DNA of 64,000 nt from NCBI GenBank assembly GCA_905116865.2, contig CAJHNH020000502.1:312635-376634 (forward strand). The letters run 5' to 3'. The stretch comes from Candidula unifasciata. Lineage: Eukaryota; Mollusca; Gastropoda; Stylommatophora; Geomitridae. The position numbers and the translations under genes are program-made. The notes under the pieces are model-generated. The model searched no databases. It was given only the letters and a program-made list of their open reading frames with translations, and had not been told where the DNA came from. Of this stretch, positions 45,476 to 56,139 are shown piece after piece (within the stretch, counting starts at the first letter, position 1; each line of letters begins with the position of its first letter).

Positions 45476-46478
45476 GAACTCTAATAGAAAGATCAATGGG
45501 CATACAAAAGGACTTATATTAAATTTTACCAAAGAATTTGACAAAGTTAAACATAAAGAGATTATTAAAATGTTGGAAGACATCAATGTAGTCGGGAAAG
45601 ATCTCAGAATAATTAAAAACATTTACTGGAACCAAGTAGCAGCAATTAAAGTGAGAAACAGATTGGGTACTTTCGAACAGATAAAGCAATGAGTAAGACA
45701 GGGATGTGTCTTATCCCCGGACCTTTTCTCTCTATATCGTGAAATAATTTTGAGGGAAAATAAAGATAATGGAGGAGTAAGAGTTGGAGGATACAATATA
45801 AACAGTTTGCGTTATGCAGACGATACCGTTTTGATAGCTGAAAATGCAACTGATTTTCAACAACTGCTGGATATTGTGGTGGGGATAGAGAGTGCGAAGA
45901 AAGGACTTTAATCGAGTATTAGGAACACTAAAGTAATGGTTATATCAAAGAAGAAAAAAACTCCATGTTGTGATATCTCAATTGAAGGGAAAAGACTTAA
46001 CTAAGTCAATAAACTCAAATATCTCGGACCGATCATATCATCAGAAGGAAAATGTGTGACATAGATTAAAAGCAGAATAGATCAAGCGAAAGCTGCATTT
46101 AAGAAAATTCAAAATATCGTATGCAATAAATCTCTCTAATTTAATGTCAGAAAGTGGGTGCTAAAATGTTACATAGAACCTGTTCTGCTGTATGGCAGCG
46201 ACTCTTGGAATGTCACTGAACAAATTAGGAAATATTTGGAAGCAACAGTGGTTTCTTAGACGAATGTTACGAATACCTTGGACGGCTAGAGTAACTAACA
46301 ACGATTGCTTAAAAGAAAGTAATGAAAGTAGATATCTTTATACAACAATTAAAAAAAGACAAAAACTGTTCTTTGGCCACTTAATTAGGAGAGAGACACT
46401 GGAGAACATCGGGACAACTGGGAAAAAAAGGGATAGAGGCAGACCAAGAGATATGAGGCTGGATATATATATATATAT
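45476..46478 (+). mobile_element. RTE-3 LINE, 3' part of the interrupted copy
   Basis: Continues the RT cut at 42305. With a few stops the + frame shows EFDKVKHKEIIKMLEDINVV (block A region), KDLRIIKNIYWNQVAAIKVR, VRQGCVLSPDLFSLY, NINSLRYADDTVLIAENATD (active site), and KLKYLGPIISSEGKCV. It ends with RQKLFFGHLIRRETLENIGT (C-terminal box) before a short (TA)n at 46461-46481. It is related to, but clearly distinct from, RTE-1. Confidence 0.82.
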
Positions 46479-46483
46479 ATAAA

Positions 46484-47188
46484 CAGGTGCCCTGCCGACT
46501 GGCGTGGGCGATCATGCCTCTCCATAATCTGCGATTTCCTGCAGCATGTATCAGTTAGTGTGCCTACACACCTCCATGCCATGCAACAGGTCTGCAAGAA
46601 TCTTCTCTCGTTGTCTTCCTCTATACCTCCTTCCACAGATCTTTCCAGTTGTCACAACATGTTCTATTTTCCCTTTTCTCATAACGTAACTGAAAAATTA
46701 TGACTGTCTCCTTCTGATGTCTGTGATAGGTTGTCTTCGGATTCCCGCCTCTTTCAAAACCTCAAAGTTGCTCTTTTTGGTTGTCCAAGGTATTCTAAGC
46801 ATTCTTCTGTAAAACCACATTCCTGAGACTTCAAGAAATTGTTTGGCCTGCTTACCGATTCACCTAGGATTCACAGCCATATGTTAAAATTTGATGTATG
46901 TAGCAAGCAAGAATAATTTTTCGAACTCTCAATGACAAAGATATATTGCACAAAACGTTCTTCATTTTTTAAATGCAGTTTTTTGCCGGCCCTATTATGT
47001 TTCTTATCTCAGTTTTGCATCTTCTATCTGATCCATGTGCCCAGATACTGAAATTTCTGTACTTGCCCCAAAATCACCATCGACTTTTATTACACATTTA
47101 GGAATAATTCGTTTCTTTGATATTACCATTACTTCTGTAGTCCCATTAGTCAAACTGAGGCCTATTCTCCCACTTTCTAACAACGCAA

Positions 47189-47194
<6 letters not shown>
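46484..47194 (-). mobile_element. RTE-1 LINE, copy D (3' end only)
   Basis: Starts at the conserved RTE-1 3' end (CAGGTGCCCTGCCGACTGGC) and follows copies A and B through the C-terminal domain to the thumb and part of the palm. It is cut at a (TA)n tract at 47193. 5'-truncated and frame-broken. Confidence 0.82.

Positions 47195-47258
<64 letters not shown>
47193..47258. repeat. (TA)n microsatellite
   Basis: About 66 bases of pure alternating TA between RTE-1 copy D and a repeat block. Confidence 0.95.
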
Positions 47259-47259
<1 letters not shown>

Positions 47260-48804
47260 TGTGCCCGGCCACGCGTTGTTGTGGCACAGAATGGTGAAAT
47301 GGAGAGGAAAGAAAATAGCTCTCAGCTAATAATGTCTGTCATACCCCTCCCTCCTCTCCTCTTGACGCTGTCATATCTTCCTCTCCGAAGGATTGAAAAA
47401 TCATCCATGGCGAAATTATTAAAATAGAAATAGTTAAGAAATAAGAACTTTAAAATAATATTTTAAGCTCTCTCAGCTAACGGTGTCTGGCATAACCCCC
47501 CCCCCCTCCTCCCCCAATCATATCTCCCTCTCCCAAAAATTGAAAAAGCATCCATCTCAGCTAACTGTGTCTGGTAAACCCCACCCCCACTCCCCCTAGG
47601 TAGCATTAACGTGTACTGAGAAGTAAATGTGGCTAGTGTAACAGCTACCACATCACCCATCCAGTACCAGTACTACTGCAACCACTACCACCACCACCAT
47701 CACAACAGCAGCAGCAACAACAACAACAACAACAACAACTGTCACTACAGTTTGTGTAGGTTGGTGTAGAAAAGAGGAGTTAGCCCCGCATGCTGTCGCC
47801 ACGGACTATTTAGTTTAATGTTGCCCCCGACATAGAAATAAAATAAAAACTTCATCACGTAACCAATGATGGAACCCACAGTAAAAAGTACACTATACTC
47901 ACGAATAGCGGAGACAAATACCCCGCACCCGTCATCTCTCCCTCTCCGAAGGAGCGATTTTTAACTGACCTTGGCATCCGTGTCTACCAAAAACTAAACT
48001 GGACTGTAAGCCGTTTAAGGTAACAGTTTCTGTCATCGCCGAATTGTTTTTGATTGAGAAGCGTCGCTGGAAGGCTAATTGTGACTTAACTGAAATCGGA
48101 TGTCTTTGGGCGAAAGACGCAGATATCGCAGCCTAGCTGTAACCCACAACACAACGTGGCAACCACCCTTTTAAGGAGAAAAAGGACAATTATTACCCAG
48201 TGGGGAATCGAACACCGGTCACCCGCGTGAAGGATAGAACACTTGCAACTATACTACCGAAGACTGAAGAGTTTAGGTCAGATATCGCAGCTTATCTGTA
48301 AACCACAACAACACGTGCCAACGGCCCTCTCGCGGTCGAAAGAAGAATACTCGTGACATGACCATTGAGCATCACGTCGCCGCTGTCGCAGGCTAGCTGA
48401 AAACCCCAAAACCGAAAAAGGCGTAGATATTGCAGCCTAGCCATAAATCACAACATGCTAGCCGCCCAGTTGTGGGCTAAAAAGAAGAATATTATTTCAC
48501 CTAGCTGGAAATCGAACGCGGGTCAGCCGCATTATAAGCAGAATAGTTACCAACTACGATACCAAACACTCGAACAGTTCGTGGAAATGAGATTATATAA
48601 TAATGCAATGTTCAATAAGAGCTCGGCAGCCAAAAATAGCCAATTAACTAAAAAGAAATCCGAACCGGAGCTACGTCGTTCGTGGTTTGTGCGATTTTCT
48701 GACAAAAAATCCCGTTTGGAGTCAAATGCAACGTTGTGTGCAAATTTGAAAGCAATCGGTTCAGTAGTTTCCGAGTTTTTAGCTAACGACATCGAAAAAT
48801 TAAC
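47259..48804 (+). repeat. Composite tandem repeat block with tRNA-like modules
   Basis: The left part (47270-47640) has three imperfect copies of a 'CTCTCAGCTAAYRGTGTCTGG...CCCCTCC...CTCC(G/C)AARGATTGAAAAA' unit. The right part has three copies of a 'GATATCGCAGCCTAGCTGTAA...CACAAC' unit (about 48120, 48280, 48425). Between them are antisense tRNA-like stretches (GGGAATCGAACACCGGTCAC; GGAAATCGAACGCGGGTCAG). Read on the minus strand these contain a B box and the top half of a tRNA (GGTAGTATAGTTGCAAGTG). The first 25 bases match, inverted, the edge of the block at 1-1190. Confidence 0.6.
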
Positions 48805-48807
48805 ACA

Positions 48808-48898
<91 letters not shown>
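48805..48898. repeat. (CA)n(TA)n microsatellite
   Basis: (CA)n to about 48842, then (TA)n to 48898; this is the site where RTE-1 copy E inserted. Confidence 0.95.
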
Positions 48899-48901
<3 letters not shown>

Positions 48902-48908
48902 GCTGTTG
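48895..48908. repeat. Target-site duplication of copy E, left
   Basis: ATATGGCGCTGTTG, identical to 50401-50414. Confidence 0.88.
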
Positions 48909-49146
48909 TTGCAGAAGTTGAGGATGCAATATATCATATGAAGAAAGGAAAAGCACCAGGGCCAGACAACATCTCACTGGAAGAAATCGAAGCACTGGGA
49001 AATTTTGGAATTGTAATAATAACTAAACTTGTAAATGATATTTATAATAGTGTGTATATTTCAAATAACCTTTTAAAATCCATATTTATAGCTCTGCCAA
49101 AGAACCAGGCACTTTAAAATGTGAAGACCATCGCACAATAAGTCTT

Positions 49147-49923
49147 ATGAGTCACATGACTAAGATTTTACTGAGAATAATTATGAGAAGAATAAGACAC
49201 AAAATTAAACCAGAGATCAGCGATGAACAATGTGGATTTGTAGAAGGAAAAGATACAAACAATGCCATATACATCCTAAGGACATTGTCAGAAAGAGCTA
49301 TAGAAGTAAAGACTGATTTGTACTTATGCTTCATAGACTATACAAAAGCATTTGACTGTGTGAAGCATGAAGAAGTAATCAAACTGTTAGAAAAATTAAA
49401 CATTGAAGGGAAAGATCTACGAATAATAAAGAATATGTATTGGCAGCAAACAGCAGCTATAAGAATAAACAACTGTTTAGGTACATTTCAAATCACAAAG
49501 AGGGGCGTACGACAAGGATGTGTACTTTCACCTGATTTGTTTTCAATATACAGTGAATATATAATGAGATCTTTAATTGATATGCACGGAATTGTGGTTG
49601 GTGGGCACAATATAAACAATTTACGTTATGCTGATGACACCGTCTTGATAGCAACAAGTCAGAAAGAATTACAGGAAATGATAGACATTGTGGTGTTAGA
49701 AAGCGGAAGAATGGGCCTCAGTTTGAATAATGCGAAGACAGAAGTAATGGTGGTATCAAAGAAACAAATTATTCCTAAATGTGTAATAAAAGTCAATGTT
49801 GTTATTTTAGGACAAGTACAGAAATTTAAGTATCTGGGCACATGGATAACATCAGATGGAAGATGCATAACTGAAATAAGAAACAGAATTGGAACAGCAA
49901 AAAACTGCAATTTTATAAAATGA
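49147..49923 (+). pseudogene. RTE-1 reverse transcriptase, longest open copy
   Basis: 258 open residues. Order: KPEISDEQCGFVEGKDTNNA, YLCFIDYTKAFDCVKHEEVI (catalytic Asp in block A), RGVRQGCVLSPDLFSIYSEY, INNLRYADDTVLIATSQKEL (catalytic Asp pair), and KFKYLGTWITSDGRCITEI (thumb entry). Upstream coding for the fingers is in another frame (end of ORF 48455-49117). Because the endonuclease was never inserted, this copy cannot move by itself even where RT is open. Confidence 0.9.
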
Positions 49924-50114
49924 AAAACATCTTGTGCAATATATCCTTGTCATTGAGAGTTCGAAAAAGAATTCTTGCTTGCTACATACATCCAGTTTTA
50001 ACATATGGATGTGAATCCTGGACAATCGGTAGGCAGGCTAAACAATTTTTAAAGGCCTCAGAGATGTGGTTTTACAGAAGAATGCTTATAATACATTGAA
50101 CAGCCAAAGAGGTT

Positions 50115-50390
50115 TTGACAGAGGCGGGAGCCCGAAGACAACTTATCACAGACATCAGAAGGAGACAGTCATCATTTTTCGGCCATGTTATGAGAAGAGG
50201 GAAAATAGAACATGTTGTGACAACTGGAAAGATCTGTGGAAGGAGGGATAGAGGAAGACAACGAGATAAGATGCTTGACAGTCTTGTTGCATGGCATGGA
50301 GGTGTGTCGGCACACGAACTGATACATGCTGCAGGAGATAGCAGATTATGGAGAGGCATGATCGCCCACGCCAGTCGGCAAGGCACCTGA
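50115..50390 (+). pseudogene. RTE-1 C-terminal domain
   Basis: Contains GARRQLITDIRRRQSSFFGH, MRRGKIEHVVTTGKICGRRD, RGRQRDKMLDSLVAWHGG and DSRLWRGMIAHASRQGT before a TGA that overlaps the tail. This is the conserved RTE C-terminal pattern. It lies one frame off the RT ORF, with an intervening thumb segment (49924-50114) readable across a further frameshift. Confidence 0.85.
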
Positions 50391-50400
50391 TGATGTGATG

Positions 50401-50414
50401 ATATGGCGCTGTTG
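50401..50414. repeat. Target-site duplication of copy E, right
   Basis: ATATGGCGCTGTTG, identical to 48895-48908. Confidence 0.88.
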
Positions 50415-50947
50415 CTAGGGACTCTGTGCAAAGGAAGTAACTGTTTTCACCAATTACAAATCCCCTTTCAGCAAACGGACGCAAATATGCGCATGCGCAA
50501 CATTGCAAATTCCATACTTGTGAATTTGAGCCAAAGAAAAAGAATCGTCGTACAATATTCTTGGCAAAATGGTGTGTAGTTGTGCATTTGTAAACTGTCA
50601 TTCTTAATCATGTGCCTGACTTAGGTGTTTACATATCTATAGATCTGTCCTTGAATCATTCTTCTTCTTGTTCTTTCCTCTGCCTACTCTTAGAATGCCT
50701 CGAGGCGTCGGTCGAAAAGTTAAAGGAAGAAGTTCAAGAAGTGCCCTTCTGTTCGCTTCTAGTTCTACTCTACTTTCAGTGACTGAGATTTTTCTGCGTG
50801 GATCTATTACCACTGTAACTGTATACTATAACATTGATGTCTGTGATGCTTGTCTCATCCCAAACTTGTTACCTGGACAGGTCCTTTGGTTACTTTATAA
50901 AGTTCAATATTAGTTCTGTGCCGACCCTCCTATTTTATTTTATAATA

Positions 50948-51210
50948 TGATGCCGCGTAGCGGATGGGGACTAAACTAGATGGCTGGGACTCACGAGCAG
51001 TAGCTACCGCATCTCCTGCAACTTCCTCCAGTTACTTTACTTTTGAGTCCCAGGCACCTAGTTTAGCCCCCCCCCCCCCCCCATCTGCCCCGCGCGTAGT
51101 GGCGCTGGGGATACACTCGGCGATGAGTTTAATCACGTTTTGCGCATGCGGACAAGTCTGACATCTACCGCTGCTAAATCCTCCCATTGGAAGAACACAG
51201 TATTGCTAAT
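50948..51210. mobile_element. Fold-back MITE family F, copy 3 (core)
   Basis: Shares GGGGACTAAACTAGATGGCTGGGACTCA, its inverted partner TGAGTCCCAGGCACCTAGTTTAGCCCC, and GAGCAGTAGCTACCGCATCTCCTGCA with copy 2. A poly(C) run (51069-51082) disrupts the right arm. A possible outer end, GGCCGCCATTTTAGGGTGCCGTTCAAAG, lies at about 51477-51504, so the full element may extend to there. Confidence 0.6.
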
Positions 51211-51683
51211 CGGCTTTCATCATCTATAATGTCTCGAAATTGGTCAACGGTCGCTAATATCGCCTGCTAGTATCGTCGTCTGCAGAAACGCTCGAAATTG
51301 TCAACGGTCGGTATTTATCGTCTGCAACTACCGTGTGCAATGTTGATATTGATTGTCAAGTAATCCTAGTTTTGCCGCGATTTGTCCCTTGGCAGAAAGT
51401 CCGTATTTTAGATACGCCTCAACACCGTTAGGATATTTTTGGATATTTTATGGCCAGAATCTGGCATCATATTATGGCCGCCATTTTAGGGTGCCGTTCA
51501 AAGTAGAGCCTATTTCTGCCATCGTTCCTAAATCAACATTCCCATTTCCTTGCTGCACAATAAACATTTCGTTTCTGTCATGACTTTTTAAAACTATTTT
51601 CCTTCTGTTTTCTGAAAACAATGTCCAAGTTTGACACTGTTAGCACAGTCAGCACACCGTTGCTAAGAATAAGGAGGCAAGTG

Positions 51684-52616
51684 AAATTTTGGCTCTACTG
51701 TCAAATTTGGCCGGTAAGCTGGACTGCTTCGGCCGGCTTAGCGGGGCTTAGTGGGAGTTATGTCCCTTGGCCAAACTCAAAACAACTCAAAACAAGTCGC
51801 AGAAAAAGTCACGAATCAAACGGCATACTTACCTATCATCATCCGGGTGCGTGAAGGTTTGCGTAGGGTGTCTATCATCGTCCTACGGTTGCGTGTAGGG
51901 CTGTTTATTGCGTGTAGGTTGGTTGTTTGCGTAAGATGAGGGGTAGGGTTAGGGTTAGGGTGTAGGGGTTAGGGTTAGGGTTTAGGGTTAGGTGTAGCGT
52001 TAGATGTGACAATTATGACGCTGTAGTTCCCTACAATCGCGCACAGTCGCATGCACGCGCAAACAGTCGATGGACGGTGGATGCTACTGACATGGACAAT
52101 TCGCCACCGATTGGGCACCAGCCGCGCCACTCCCACAAGCATCAGATTGTCGGCCAGTATTTCGACCTCCTACGTGAAAATTTTCACATCTAACCCTAAC
52201 CCTAACCCCTAACCCTACCCCTAACCCTCCCTCTAACCCTACCCCTAACCCTACCCCTAACCCACACCCCTAACCCTACCGCTAACCCAAACCCTACGCA
52301 ACCCTACACGCAACCGTATGATGATGATGATAGACACCCTACGCATCCCTACACGCAACCGTATGATGATGATAGACACCCTACGCAGCCCTACGCGCAA
52401 CCGTATGATGATAGGTAACCCTCGACGCAACCCTATGCAGCCCTACACGCACCCGGATGATGATAGGTAAGTATGTCATTTGATTCGTGACTTTTTCCGC
52501 GACCTGTTTTGAGTTTCGCGAAGGGACGCGACGGGACATAACTCACACTAAGCCCCACTAAGCCGGCCGAAGCAGTCCAGCTTACCGGCCAAAATTGACA
52601 CTAGAGCCGAAATTTT
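51684..52616. mobile_element. Fold-back element carrying TTAGGG-like repeats in both arms
   Basis: The ends are inverted copies: GGCTCTACTGTCAAATTTGG at 51691 against the reverse complement of CCAAAATTGACACTAGAGCC near 52589-52608. They continue inward through GGCCGGTAAGCTGGACTGCT, AAAGTCACGAATCAAA, TACTTACCTATCATCATCCGGGTGCG and TGCGTAGGGTGTCTATCATC. Each arm then enters TTAGGG/TAGGGG-rich sequence: GGGTTAGGG units at 51945-51995 on the left and CCCTAA units at 52190-52290 on the right. The central spacer is about 52005-52185, bordered by GTTAGATGTGA and TCACATCTAAC. The right arm has extra duplicated ATGATGATAGACACCCTACGC units. No ORF. Type of element unknown. Confidence 0.85.
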
Positions 52617-53682
52617 ATATGTTGGATTTTTACTTATTCTTATTATTATTATTAATTAATATTAAACCATCAGTTAGATAGAGAATAAAATGTCGGATTC
52701 AACTGCAAATCAGTAAAACCTGTAAGTAAATTCTTAGCGAAGATATTAACATTTTAGTGGCGGATACTACCATAGACAACTTATAGAGTATCTGACAAAA
52801 GATGGATTCATGGCTGTGTCCCAGTAACATCTAAAATTTAAATTACTAAATGTTTGCATTTTATGGGGATGACCATTTTGTTTTTTAACGAATCCCTTAG
52901 CAACTTCATATCATTGCAATCGAGACAGTGAGGCCTAACTTTATATACATTTCTTAAATACATGTGATGCAAAACAGGTCTCATTAACAAATAAAAAGGC
53001 TGCAAGCTCACTATTTTTAAGTAAACACCATATAAATTTGTGGTTTTCTGCTAACGAGCATGGCAAGATCTATACAGTATTGTGCGGAATGATTAGGCAC
53101 ACATTTTAATAACACAGAAATGCTGATATTAGGCATTATTTTCTAATTAACATAAAAAATGGCCATCAGCTCACTTGTTTTAAGTAGACACTTTATGGGT
53201 TAATGATTATTACAGGTTGAAAGTTAAAAAATAAATTATCTTTATTGCACTTGGTTTTACCCTATATGTCTTGATTTTTCTCTGCACAATGGCTAACCAC
53301 CTGTCAAGAATGTTGCACAAAGCACAATCTCTGAAGCTTCAGCAACTATTTCCAGGGAGCCTGTAACTTTCAAACCATTAGATGCAGATGGCCTAACAAA
53401 TTAGCTGTGTATTCTGCTTTTAGTTTTACTCTATAGTTTTAACTTGTTTGTAAACATTTTAATAGGTTATATGCTCTGGATTTAGGGGTGGTAAGCCAGG
53501 TAAAAATGTCTAAAACAGGCAATACTGCAGACTTAAAGTAATGACAGATGCTTTAAAAAATGCTAAAATTGTTGTAGATTTAAAAAACATAAGTCGTATA
53601 TAAAAGTGCCATTTCGGTACTTCAGTATAAATTTTAACATAAATACTGAATATGCTAAAAATAGTGGCCATGATATAGTTCT
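52617..53682. other. AT-rich stretch, nothing recognised
   Basis: No gene or repeat family identified. Confidence 0.5.
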
Positions 53683-54790
53683 TCTTCTTCTTCTTCTCTT
53701 CCACCTTGTACCTCATCGAAGTGTCAGGGAGAGATGTAATGTACGTTGATGAGCTTTGTCAAGAGCACTATTAAGACTGATGTTCATTTCTGTAAGGCTG
53801 TTCTTAATGCCATCACTCCATATTTTCCGAGGTCTTCCACTCGCTTTATACCCATTGTAATGTTTTAGTTAGCATTCGTCTGATTTTTTGATTTCGTATT
53901 CTGTCTTTCCTAGAAACTCCTGCAGCTTTTCTAAGGCATTTCATTTCTGACGTCACAATTTTACGTTCATTGGAGGATGTAAGTGTCCACGTTTGGCATT
54001 GATAGCATAATGTTTGCCAACAAATAGTTCTGATAAGATTCACTTTAGTACTCCGAGGTATCTGCTTGTGTGTCAACAGGGGAGATAGTTGCCCCATTAC
54101 TTGATTAGCTTTGGCACATCTGGAGCTAATTTCTTTGTCCAGTTTTCCATCGGATGTGAAAATTGCTCCCAAATACTTAAATTCCTCTGTTTGTCTCAGG
54201 GTGTTGTTTTTTAATTTTATTTCTAAATTGTCTTTTTGTCTTCCTATCTTCATTGTCTTGTCTTCGTAGTGTTTATTTTCATATTTTATTCCTCCCCTTT
54301 GTTACTTATTTGATTTAGGTGGTTCTGTAGGCATTCCGTATTTTCTGCTGTGAGTACCTCTGGTCATCGGCGAATAGTAATTCTGTAATATCTTCTTCAT
54401 GATTAAAGTTCGTTTCGCTACATATGGTATCCATGTATGTTAAAAAAAAAGCGGCGATAGTACCCAGCCCTGACGCACACCAAAGTTCACTATAAAAGTT
54501 CTTGACAACTCTGCCTTAGATCTTATGCAGCATTTACTACATGTGTACAGGCTTTTGCAAATATTAATGAGATGATTGCTGATTCCCTTTTTTCCCCATA
54601 CATTCCCACAACAGATTCCTGTCGACTCTATCAAAGGCTTATGATATAGTTGAAATTCATATCCATATTTTTGGGTTATCCAATTCCAGCAGGGCTTTCT
54701 TAAAATTTTGTATACATTTTCTTGCTTGGTCTCTTGTCTTATTTGCGTATTAGATCTGAAATTTTCCCAGTGGATATTCAATATCCTTCT
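53683..54790 (-). mobile_element. RTE-2 LINE fragment
   Basis: Minus-strand copy starting at a (GAA)n tail (53680-53697). ORF 53846-54253 (135 residues) has QTEEFKYLGAIFTSDGKLDK, ANQVMGQLSPLLTHKQIPRS, LCYQCQTWTLTSSNERKI and RKAAGVSRKDRIRNQKIRRM, the thumb and C-terminal part. ORF 54440-54781 covers the RT front and ends NFGVRQGWVLSPLFF. The active-site FADD block between the two ORFs is broken by frameshift. Same family as 21975-22945. Confidence 0.75.
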
Positions 54791-54814
54791 AAGACATCTG
54801 TTCTCAGAATTGCC

Positions 54815-55080
54815 TAATTTATTTTATCAAGAGCAACTGTTGCTTTCCAACTTTCGCAACCATAAGTTAGTACTGGAATCACACAAAAGTTGATCTTATG
54901 TTTTATGTGTTTGTTGAGTGTCTTTGACTTCCAAATGTTTGACAGTTTGGAAAAGGCACTAGATGCAAGTGCGATTCTAAAGGATATTTCTGGCACTCAG
55001 TACCCTGTAGGTGTCATCTTACTCCCTAGGTATATAAAGCTATCGACTTTTTCAAGGATGTGACAAATGTGGCACAAAAA
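54815..55080 (-). mobile_element. LINE thumb fragment, separate family
   Basis: The minus ORF 54814-54996 reads EISFRIALASSAFSKLSNIW, KSKTLNKHIKHKINFCVIPV and LTYGCESWKAT. This is the RTE-type thumb segment ending in the LxYGxExW box. It directly adjoins the RTE-2 fragment but differs from it in sequence. Confidence 0.65.
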
Positions 55081-55119
55081 TAAAAAGCCCGGAAATGCTA
55101 AAGGCCTTAACTCAAGAAT

Positions 55120-56138
55120 TTTAGAATAAACTGTGTTGACAATTCAGTCCCCTAGGTGTTAGGGTCCGCAAGGTAAAAATAAAATAATTATCAGGAGACT
55201 TGCGGACTCTGTCGCTGGAGTGGCTGAATTTAATAGCTGTCACCTCCACGTCATGGACACCTTGGTTATTCTGAGAACTGAAGTGCAATGAAACTGGTTT
55301 CAGGGCACCATTCTTCATGTCTTAAAGATGTTGTCTGATAACAGATCTGTGGCAGGAGACCGTGCCTAAGTGGGCCTTAGTCGCAGGTCATAACCGACTC
55401 TCATAACCAGAATGTCGTTGAGGTTACGGTCATGTCTGTAGCCACTAGAAGAAGTTCAAAGAAAATCATGCTGTGGCGGGGTCAGCTCTAAAGATGGAAA
55501 GATGTCTGAGGCGAATATTTTTTTTTGGCACAGATGTTATGTGAGTTGTAGGTAAGTCTGAGGATAGGTCTGTTGTGGTGACGTTTAGGCTTGGAATGAG
55601 GGCCTCAGTGTGAATGATAGACCTTGATCGGTGAAAGGCAGTGGATAAGACATGTTCAGGATAATCTAAAAGCCGGAAGAAGTCCAGCATTTTCAGGGCC
55701 CTATGGTGAAAGTCGTCGTTAACCTGAAACAGTCTTTTGAGGCATAGAAGCTGGGAGAAAGAAATGGAGCCCCTGCCTGAAGAGGGATTTAGAGATAAAA
55801 AGCATGTGAATCAGTAGGCTTATAGTATACCGAAGTGCTGAGGCCTTTAGAATCCAAGGTGACAGTGAAATCCGGAAAATGCACTAACCATGAGGAAATA
55901 CTGGAAGTGAATCGGAAGCTGGGATGTAAGTTAGAGAACACAGACAGGCAAGGGGCATATCAGAGACACTGATGCTGTAATCTGTATACCTTCTGCACAG
56001 CTCGGGAAGCCTACCAGTGTATGCATGACATATCTGAAGTTTGAGATAACCAATAAAGAGGCAGGCCCAGCTAGGTAATGTAATAGGATAATGTAATACA
56101 GGAAAGTAATACGCGATAATGGAGTAAACTAACACCTT
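55120..56138 (-). mobile_element. Penelope-like element, RT palm to C-terminus
   Basis: Minus-strand pieces follow the order of a Penelope-like polyprotein. LFIGYLKLQICHAYTGRLPE and LCRRYTDYSISV occupy the RT active-site region, where the family's YxDD-type box reads YTDY. Then LSTSVYYKPTDSHAFYL, MLDFFRLLDYPEHVLSTAF, and a C-terminal SPDNYFIFTLRTLTPRGLN. The GIY-YIG nuclease expected before the C-terminus is too eroded to identify. The N-terminal part continues beyond an inserted RTE-2 fragment, at 57105-57430. Inactive. Confidence 0.75.
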
Positions 56139-56139
56139 A

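Larger units (their letters stand above)
48909..50400 (+). mobile_element. RTE-1 LINE, copy E, 5'-truncated
   Basis: A 1492-base insertion with a perfect 14-base target duplication and a TGATGTGATG 3' tail. It begins inside the RT N-terminal part (EVEDAIYHMKKGKAPGPDNI) and continues to the end of the element. Target duplication with 5' truncation is the normal product of incomplete target-primed reverse transcription. It is the best-preserved coding copy in the window. Confidence 0.92.

Noticed and set aside
48180..48250. Antisense tRNA gene
   Set aside because: Only the B-box half is tRNA-like, and it recurs within a tandem repeat block; treated as SINE-like.
51945..52290. Chromosome-end telomere
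   Set aside because: The repeats are degenerate, mirrored and internal to a fold-back element, with ordinary sequence on both sides.
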